Of a DNA stretch of 64,000 nucleotides, positions 57,631 to 64,000 are shown piece by piece. Position numbers and translations under genes: made by a program. Location: contig OZ020269.1 of assembly GCA_963971225.1 (NCBI GenBank), forward strand, positions 10,625,201 to 10,689,200. Reading direction: 5' to 3'. Numbering within the stretch: the first letter of the stretch is position 1; the number at the start of each line of letters is the position of its first letter. The notes under the pieces are model-generated. The model saw nothing but the letters and a program-made list of their open reading frames with translations. It had not been told where the DNA came from and did no database searches. The DNA is from Melieria omissa. Its lineage: Eukaryota; Arthropoda; Insecta; Diptera; Ulidiidae.

Positions 57631-59214
57631 CACTCCGGGCCACCAGAATAGGTTCACATTTTTTTCTCGAGGAAAATGAGTAGTGTTCTTACAAAACACC
57701 GTTTTACCTCATTTATTGGTATCAAGATGTTCAAGGCATCTATTGTGAACCTACATGTCCAAAACACAATTTGACATTTATTTCATTTTTCTTTTTTGGC
57801 CCAATTTTGTAAAGTGAACCCCAAAACTGAGTACATTTTAGTGGGCCACCAGAATAGGTTCACTCTGAAAATTAAGATTGAAACAGTGGTAAATGCAAAT
57901 AATATGGACTGTTTGGTAAACAACACTTAAATTTATTGGTTTTAACAGCGAGTATGGCCACCTTTATTTAGTATGGCTTCAAAAGTTCGCGTCAACATTG
58001 ACTCGTATAAAGACTTAATTAAATCTAGAGAAATAGTCTCCCACGCTGCTTCAATGGCACCAATAAGTTCATCGTTGTTGTCGAACTGGCGTCCGAAGGC
58101 ATAGACCTTCCTCACCAACCATCCCCAAACGTTTTCAATGATATTAAAATCAGCAAAATAGGGGGCCCGCTCCAGCTGATCAAAGTTTTGCTGCATCAAC
58201 CACTGCTTCACGACCCGTAAAGTATGGATGGGTGCATTGTCCTGCTGGAATATCCACTTAATAGGACCAAACAAGACAGACAATTGTGGAAAAACTCTCT
58301 CAAGCCGTTCCGTAGTAGGAAATCGCTCCCCATACCATAATTCCACCTTCTCAAACGTGGTGGCGTGTTAAAAAGCGTTCATTTTTTCTAAGGTCATGGA
58401 AATACAAATTGTATTCATCGGGTCCATCAAGATTAAACCGTTTTTCGCCCGAAAACTCGACGTACTTCCATTTGTCGTTCCATGCCATATGATTTCTGCG
58501 AAATTCCAAACGGTTTTCTTGGCGCTGAGCAGTTAGCGGTGGTTCTTTTTGCAGTTTTTTTCTTTTTAGGTTGGGGACATTCCGAATGACACGTTTGATA
58601 GTAGAATAGCTTGCAGAAGTCCAGTTTTAGCCTTGATTTTGGCAACTGAGTCAGCGGAATTTGAAGCACATCGCAGTATGGCACGCTTGTCTGCAGACGT
58701 TGTCACCGAATGCGTGCAGCCTTTCATGTTTTTTCCATTAGTGATTTTATTTCGCAAATAATTGCTCACCAAATTTTGACTTCTGTTTATTTTAAACGCT
58801 ATTTTATGCAAAGAATAATTTTCGCTTTCAAGCACTTTAATTTGAGCGATTTCTTCGGAAGTTAGAGCTTTTCCGTGGCCCATTTTCATACAAACGTTAA
58901 GAAAAACATTTAATGGAATGATCAAATTTAGTTTTGCTCCCAAAAGTCCCGTTATTCGCCAAAAAAGCAGCGATTTTGAATGTGAACCTATTCTGGTGGC
59001 CCACTAAAATGTACTCAGTTTTGGGGTTCACTTTACAAAAGTGGGCTAAAAACAAAAAATGAAATAAATGTCAAATTGTGTTTTGGACATGTAGGTTCAC
59101 AATAGATGCCTTGAACATCTTGATACCAATAAATGAGGTAAAACGGTGTTTTGTAAGAACACTACTCATTTTCCTCTAGAAAAAAATGTGAACCTATTCT
59201 GGTGGCCCGGAGTG
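57631..59214 (-). mobile_element. Tc1-type transposon with IR/DR termini
   Basis: The ends CACTCCGGGCCACC and its exact complement are flanked by TA on both sides, the Tc1/mariner target. Inverted repeats of about 235 bp (57631 to about 57870 and about 58977-59214) each contain two copies of GCCACCAGAATAGGTTCAC: outer at 57638 and 59188, inner at 57844 and 58982. This IR/DR layout, with paired transposase-binding sites per end, is known from several Tc1-like families. At 1584 bp, the length suits a near-complete element. The broken transposase gene lies inside on the minus strand. Confidence 0.95.
57942..58889 (-). pseudogene. Tc1-type DD34E transposase, frameshifted
   Basis: Starts at 58889 (MKMGHGKAL). 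The N-terminal helix-turn-helix SEEIAQIKVLESENYSLHKI and SQNLVSNYLRNK binds the inverted-repeat sites in related elements. A frameshift near 58612 moves into TIKRVIRNVPNL, RRNHMAWNDKW and RFNLDGPDEY, with the first catalytic Asp in FNLDG. A stop follows RHHV, then GGIMVWGAISYYG. After another shift come WIFQQDNAPIH (second Asp) and FADFNIIENVWGWL (catalytic Glu), with 34 residues between D and E. The last frame ends at 57942. The catalytic triad is readable, but at least two frameshifts and internal stops inactivate it. About 316 codons against roughly 340 for the family. Confidence 0.92.
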
Positions 59215-60690
59215 TATATACACATATGTGTATGTATATACTTAGTCCCTTTTCTTAACGTTACAAACTACCGATCGACGAGCCAATACCGCAACACTCC
59301 AGTTCAGGGTATAACAACAAAAAACAAGCCAACAACTGAAACGAATCGCTGAATTGCCAAGGAAATAAAATTCAGCGAAATAAAATGAAGCAGTTCCGAC
59401 AGTTTCCGACAGCTCGCCGGCCAATGCCAATTCATGGCATTTAATGTCTGAGACGGCGGCTCGCACCAAATGGTCGCAAACGTTGCGCTGATTGTGCGCT
59501 GCGTATGCGCGCAAGCGTACAGCAACAATAACAACCACAGCAACTCCTTCGACATTTGCGAGTTCGGTTCGTCAACGATCAGCTACACTGACGTGCTTCT
59601 TTTTGTTGTTGTTGCTGCTGCTGTTTTCCTTAGTGCCATTGTCGGTTTTGTTGTTGTTATTGTCGCGACTGACTGCATTTTGCACTTGTTGTCGTTGTTG
59701 TTGCTGCTCGTACTGCTACCACCACCATTCTTGTTGTTGTTGTTGTTACTGCCGCACAGTGCTCCCAACAATGACAAATTCCTCGAAGTTGTTACCATAT
59801 AAATTTCTGCATTTTTGCTCCACCGTTCGGGGTTTTTGGTGGGTCCGTCTTCTGCAGCCATCGGTGAGCATTTTTGTCAACTCACTGCTGCCGTTGCTGC
59901 AGCATTTTCCCTTTTTGTTGTTGCCGTTCCTGTTACTGTTGCCGGTGTCGTTTTCGTTGCTGTCGCTGTCGTTGTCGTTGTTCGTGTCCGTGTCGCTGTT
60001 GACTGCATTGTTGACTTTGGTGCCGGCACTCACTTTGCGCAGGCATCGTTGCTCTTGTTCTTGTTGCTGTCGTTGCCGGTGTTGACAATGACGCTGGCAT
60101 TGCACGGTAGCCGCTTTGCCGGTTGTTCAGTTATTTGATTTGTTGGTAATTAGGCATATTACATATGTTAAGACATTTTAAAGGTGCCTTTCGCATCTCT
60201 CGACTTGCTGCTCTTTCACTTTCTTTGTCTTTGTCAGTCGCTTGTTTTGCAGTTCATCGCTGATGCGGCGTTTGTCTTTCTGTTGGTTGTCGTTGCTGAT
60301 GGTTTGCAATTAAGTCACTCAAGAATTTTCTGGAGCAGTGTGTTGTTGTTGTTGTTGTGGTTTTTTAGGAAAGGAACAAATGATGACAACGTTTGATTGT
60401 TCGTGACATTGTTTTTTTCAGTTGCAATTAAACTGCACAGTGGTGCTAGCAGTCAAAATATGTATGTAACTTCTAAGCAAATACTGAAACAAAATTGATG
60501 TGGTTGTACAGGGATTTCTGTAGACAAGGAGACAGTAAGTAGTTTGAAAGTAAGTAAGCTAAAAAACTATATATATGTTATATCTTAAAAAGTTCAAAAT
60601 ATTATGCAAGAGAATACTTTACTTTCAATGAAACTGAGTCATATCCTTCAAATGAAGGGAATCACCATGGACTCAACAAGGTCTGCGAGT
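59215..60690. other. Unannotated DNA with GTT/GTC triplet runs
   Basis: 59500-60350 carries many TTGTTGTTG, GTCGTTGTC and CTGCTGCTG runs, which open frames of up to 197 codons on both strands encoding Leu/Val/Cys or Asn/Ser repeats. None resembles a protein family. 60360-60690 is unrecognised. Confidence 0.5.
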
Positions 60691-61710
60691 GGAAGTGATG
60701 TGATATGATACGATGTGATCTGGTGAGATGTGATGTGATATGATTTAACCTGATATTTTTCAACGTGATGTGATGTGATGTGATGTGATGTGATCTGATG
60801 TGATGTGATGTGATGTGATGTGATGTGGTGTGATGTGATGTGATGTGATGTGATGTGATGTGATGTGATGTGATGTGATGTGATGTGATGTGATGTGATG
60901 TGATGTGATGTGATGTGATGTGATGTGATGTGATGTGATGTGATGTGATGTGATGTGATGTGATGTGATGTGATGTGATGTGATGTGATGTGATTTGATG
61001 TGATGTGATGTTATGTGATTTAACCTGATATGATTTAACGTGATGTGATGTGATGTGATGTGATGTGATGTGATGTGATGTGATGTGATGTGATGTGATG
61101 TGATGTGATATGATGTGATATGATGTGATGTGATGTGATGTGATGTGATGTGATGTGATGTGATGTGATGTGATGTGATGTGATGTGATGTGATGTGATG
61201 TGATGTTATGTGATGTGATGTGATGTGATGTGATGTGATGTGATGTGATGTGATGTGATGTGATGTGATGTGATGTGATGTGATGTGATGTGATGTGATG
61301 TGATGTGATGTGATGTGATGTGATGTGATGTGATGTGATGTGATGTGATGTGATGTGATGTGATGTGATGTGATGTGATGTGATGTGATGTGATGTGATG
61401 TGATGTGATGTGATGTGATGTGATGTGATGTCATGTCATGTCATGTCATGTCATGTCATGTGATCTGATGTGATGTGATGTGATGTGATTTAACCAGATA
61501 TGATTTAACGTGATGTGATGTGATGTGATGTGATGTGATGTGATGTGATGTGATGTGATGTGATGTGATGTGATGTGATATGATGTGATGTGATGTGATG
61601 TGATGTGATGTGATGTGATCTGATGGCATGCGATGTGATCTGATGTAATGCAATGTGATGTGATGCGATGTGAGGTGATTTAACGTGATGTGATGTGATG
61701 GACTCTTTTG
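60691..61710. repeat. (TGATG)n pentamer satellite with regular interruptions
   Basis: About 1 kb of TGATG pentamers, with point variants (TGATC, TGATA, TTATG). A non-pentamer motif, TGATTTAACCTGATATGATT and then TAACG, recurs at about 60743, 61017 and 61487, with a short form at 61677. A block of TCATG pentamers lies at 61431-61461. Because a pentamer without stops stays open in several frames, a 224-codon minus frame of Thr-Ser-His-His-Ile repeats appears; it is not a gene. Confidence 0.96.
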
Positions 61711-63745
61711 CATTGAGCTGCAGCGATCAAATAGCATCAAACTTCTCGACATGAAAAGAGACCTAACTGTATTTTGGCAACAGTTAACAATAACAAAATA
61801 TACTGAGCTTTTGCTTATTGGTAGATAGATGCATTGTGCAACGTATTAACACATTAACCCGAAAATTACAAATTTTGAGTTGTGTCACTTTTGAAGTGGG
61901 TGTGCGATATGTGTCCCAATATGGGTTTTCGTGTCTCAGTAAAAGTTTAACTGTGACGTAATATATGAAACATTTGCGTCATATAAATTGTTTCTATGTT
62001 ATATTCCGGCTGTGTGAAATTGTTTAAATTTCCACGATATCGAATACTATGTATGCAAAAACCTTTGGTTCGACGAACATCTTTTACGACGAGAAGGGCA
62101 TCTCGGGGCGCTTTGAGCTGCTTGTCGAACTTCGACCAAAGCCAAATACCAATGACAAATCACAAAAGTCGAAGAGAAGAGAATAGCAGAATTTTCTTAA
62201 CTCATTGATATGCATAGATTTTCAATCTTATTGTATTGGTTTGCTTAGTTCAAAGCATAAACATAAAAACAAATCAAAAACTTGTGCCCAAAAATATATG
62301 AAATGAACTTATCCGATTTCATAAATAGTAAAACTAATAAAGCGTAAATAAATTGCCGACCACACAGAGCGCGCCACACACCGATTTATCACTAACTAGG
62401 AATTACGAAATACAGACATTTCAATTTGGACCAACACCTTACGGCCAACACCGCAGTTCGGTCGGTAGCTGCGGTGTCGACGGTCTTCTTCGATTTCTTT
62501 TCAGCGCAACGTTTTCGCTCTCACTCGCACTCGCATGCGGACATGAATTTGGTATTTTATTTAAACTGTAAATAAAGCAACAATAAATTAGCATGTGAAT
62601 GGCAGAAGTGTCGTGTTGGTCGGTTGACTAAGTGCTTGCCGGCGGATTGGGCCAGCTGAAAGTTGCCACTTTGAATTGAAATCGGAAATTTGTTGAATAA
62701 AGAAGCGTAACCTTATACAAACGACTAAAATACATGACAGCAACAACAAAAACAACGATGACCATTTCACACACACACACACACAACAGCAAACGACATC
62801 ATTATGGCGCAACAGCCACCCCAACGTTCATCGTCTGCCGACTGCCAACAGCAACAACATTTGCCATGTCTGGTGTCGCTGGCTGCACGTCTATTGAGCA
62901 GTTCGCTGCAGTTGATTGCTGCTCGTATGCGCCGGTGTCAATTGTTGCAATCAACACGCGTCAAATGCTGTCTGACTGCCGTTTGCCGTCTGGCGCTGCT
63001 CGAGCTCGAGTCTGACTGCAACTGTCAGCGACGACAGTGCCGCCACACCCAAGCACGGACCACACGCCGCTGTAGTGCATTGTCTGTCGTTGGCATAAAA
63101 TCTCACTGCGGTGGGAATCGAAATTGCATTGCAAATGAGAAAAGCTTTGAAAGTGGAAAATGCTTTCAATAAAAATCCAAACACGCATTGTTGCCGAGTT
63201 GTGGCATTTTTCAATTATTTTTGTAGATTTTCGAATGCATTTTATTGACACTATTCAGCTACTAGACACATTTTTTCATTTGACTACTATTAACCTCACT
63301 TTTAGCATGTAACCTAAATAGTCAAAGGTGACCACAGTTATGCGACTTAATGGTTCAAATTAAATTTGATGGGTCTAATAGAGCTGCGTGCAGTGCGTAG
63401 TAAAACTTAGATCTGAGTCGTAAAAAGGCTGATGTATCCACTCCACTAAGAAAAAACCACACTCTGAGGACATTCTCAACACAAAATTACACGCACAGTG
63501 GATTTTAGTCGCTAGAAATCCGGTACACCGAGGAACTGGTGTTCCGGTATCTTTCGAATAGTATCAATTCCGTCAGAAAACAAACAAAAAAAAACACTGC
63601 GACTAAGAACCATGATTGTGGGTACTGGACGCCAAAGCTTACAGGATGTTATCACATAAAGGGTACATCCGACTTGAAGTTTGGTTGAAATGGCTGTCGT
63701 AAAACATAAATCGTCAAAGAAACGCTTAGACTCCAAGGATTTGCA
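61711..63745. other. Unannotated DNA
   Basis: 61711-62580 has no recognised feature. A CA run lies at about 62769-62785. 62800-63080 is GC-richer with overlapping frames on both strands (up to 122 codons) and no domain. 63200-63745 is unrecognised, though its right part may belong to the LINE that follows. Confidence 0.45.
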
Positions 63746-64000
63746 ATGTGTTTGAAAAGTCTTTGGACGAACACTTTCACACTTTCTATTTACTTAGAAT
63801 TTGGCAACATCTCCCGACAAACCTGGCCAACTTTCAACCGGACACGGACAAATCGGCTGCTCCACCTACATAAGTCGTCACTCGATAAGCACAACGGTTT
63901 CGGTGAAAGACTGGGTCTGCAATCCAACGACTTATGCCGAGGGTGCGGCTCTAAGGAGGAGGACGAGACCGTTCTCCACCTGCTGTGTCAATGTCCTTTT
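63746..64000 (+). pseudogene. LINE ORF2 C-terminal region, cut by window edge
   Basis: The frame from 63746 stays open to the window end. It includes RQTWPTFNRTRTNRLLHLHK, then GLQSNDLCRGCGSKEEDETV and LHLLCQCPF. The LCRGCG...EEDETVLHLLC.CP block is the Cys/His segment after RNase H in LINE ORF2 proteins, and the same region is present in the decayed copy at 41520-42660. The usual VxVxTGH segment between LHK and GLQ is missing, suggesting a small in-frame deletion. RT and RNase H are not recognisable upstream, so the copy is 5'-truncated or its upstream part has decayed. What lies beyond 64000 is unknown. Confidence 0.8.

Noticed and set aside
59492..60085. 197-codon + strand open frame
   Set aside because: Leu/Val/Cys runs encoded by GTTGTT and CTGCTG triplets; overlapping frames on both strands are equally open.
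60760..61434. 224-codon minus-strand open frame of Thr-Ser-His-His-Ile repeats
   Set aside because: It is a direct translation of the TGATG pentamer satellite; the pentamer contains no stop in several frames.
1..64000. CRISPR array or bacterial-type operon
   Set aside because: Direct repeats here are continuous satellites or transposons without spacer architecture; coding density and composition are eukaryotic.

Overview
The window looks like non-coding chromosomal DNA from a higher fly (Diptera: Brachycera). A tephritid-type genome is my guess from the overall texture; no single sequence proves it. Supporting signs are abundant CAA/CAG and GTT triplet runs, CA/GT, CATC and GTCT microsatellites, very AT-rich minisatellite blocks, and DNA transposon and RNase H-bearing LINE remnants typical of fly genomes. 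I found no host protein-coding gene I can defend. All long open frames are simple-sequence translations, lie in repeats, or are decayed transposon genes. The window may be intergenic or inside a very large intron.

Layout. 1-860 is a pure AGTCTT hexamer array that decays rightward into CCTAAT/CCTAGT variants, followed by a pyrimidine tract. 3.2-5.6 kb is a transposon cluster: a hAT-type MITE (3215-3787), a mariner transposase fossil (3945-4150), an internally deleted mariner (4488-5054), a perfect 22-bp-arm palindrome (5071-5142) and a tRNA-derived SINE with a 13-bp target duplication (5358-5547). 8.3-13.4 kb holds a tandem duplication, a second hAT MITE (8826-8977), an AT-rich array, a tRNA-like segment and a piggyBac-like TTAA element (11741-13363). 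15-30 kb alternates single-copy DNA with four AT-rich tandem blocks (15.3-16.4, 18.8-19.5, 20.9-22.4 and 28.8-30.2 kb). Also here are two copies of a dispersed repeat carrying a CTCF-like motif and a four-unit ~235-bp array split by a second copy of the 8826 MITE.

32.7-36.1 kb contains foldback elements, one split by a complete solo LTR with a 5-bp target duplication, and a 2.0-kb hAT element with perfect 16-bp TIRs and a perfect 8-bp duplication. 38.0-39.7 kb is a long pyrimidine-strand tract. LINE remnants lie at 27.2-27.5, 41.4-42.7, 45.2-45.7 and 49.2-49.5 kb, and another runs off the right edge at 63.75-64.0 kb. An 11-bp satellite related to the left-edge hexamer occupies 45.73-46.52 kb. 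49.8-50.2 kb is an intact foldback copy. 52.5-53.7 kb is a TTAA-flanked foldback element with internal ~170-bp tandem units. 57.6-59.2 kb is a Tc1-type transposon with long IR/DR termini and a broken DD34E transposase. 60.7-61.7 kb is a TGATG pentamer satellite.

There is no operon or pathway here. The sequence instead records successive insertions, several datable relative to each other by nesting, and repeated satellite expansion. I did not find a convincing new biological system. The items most worth a second look are the repeat-borne CTCF-like sites, the AGTCT-core satellite family, the TTAA foldback element and the nested solo LTR.
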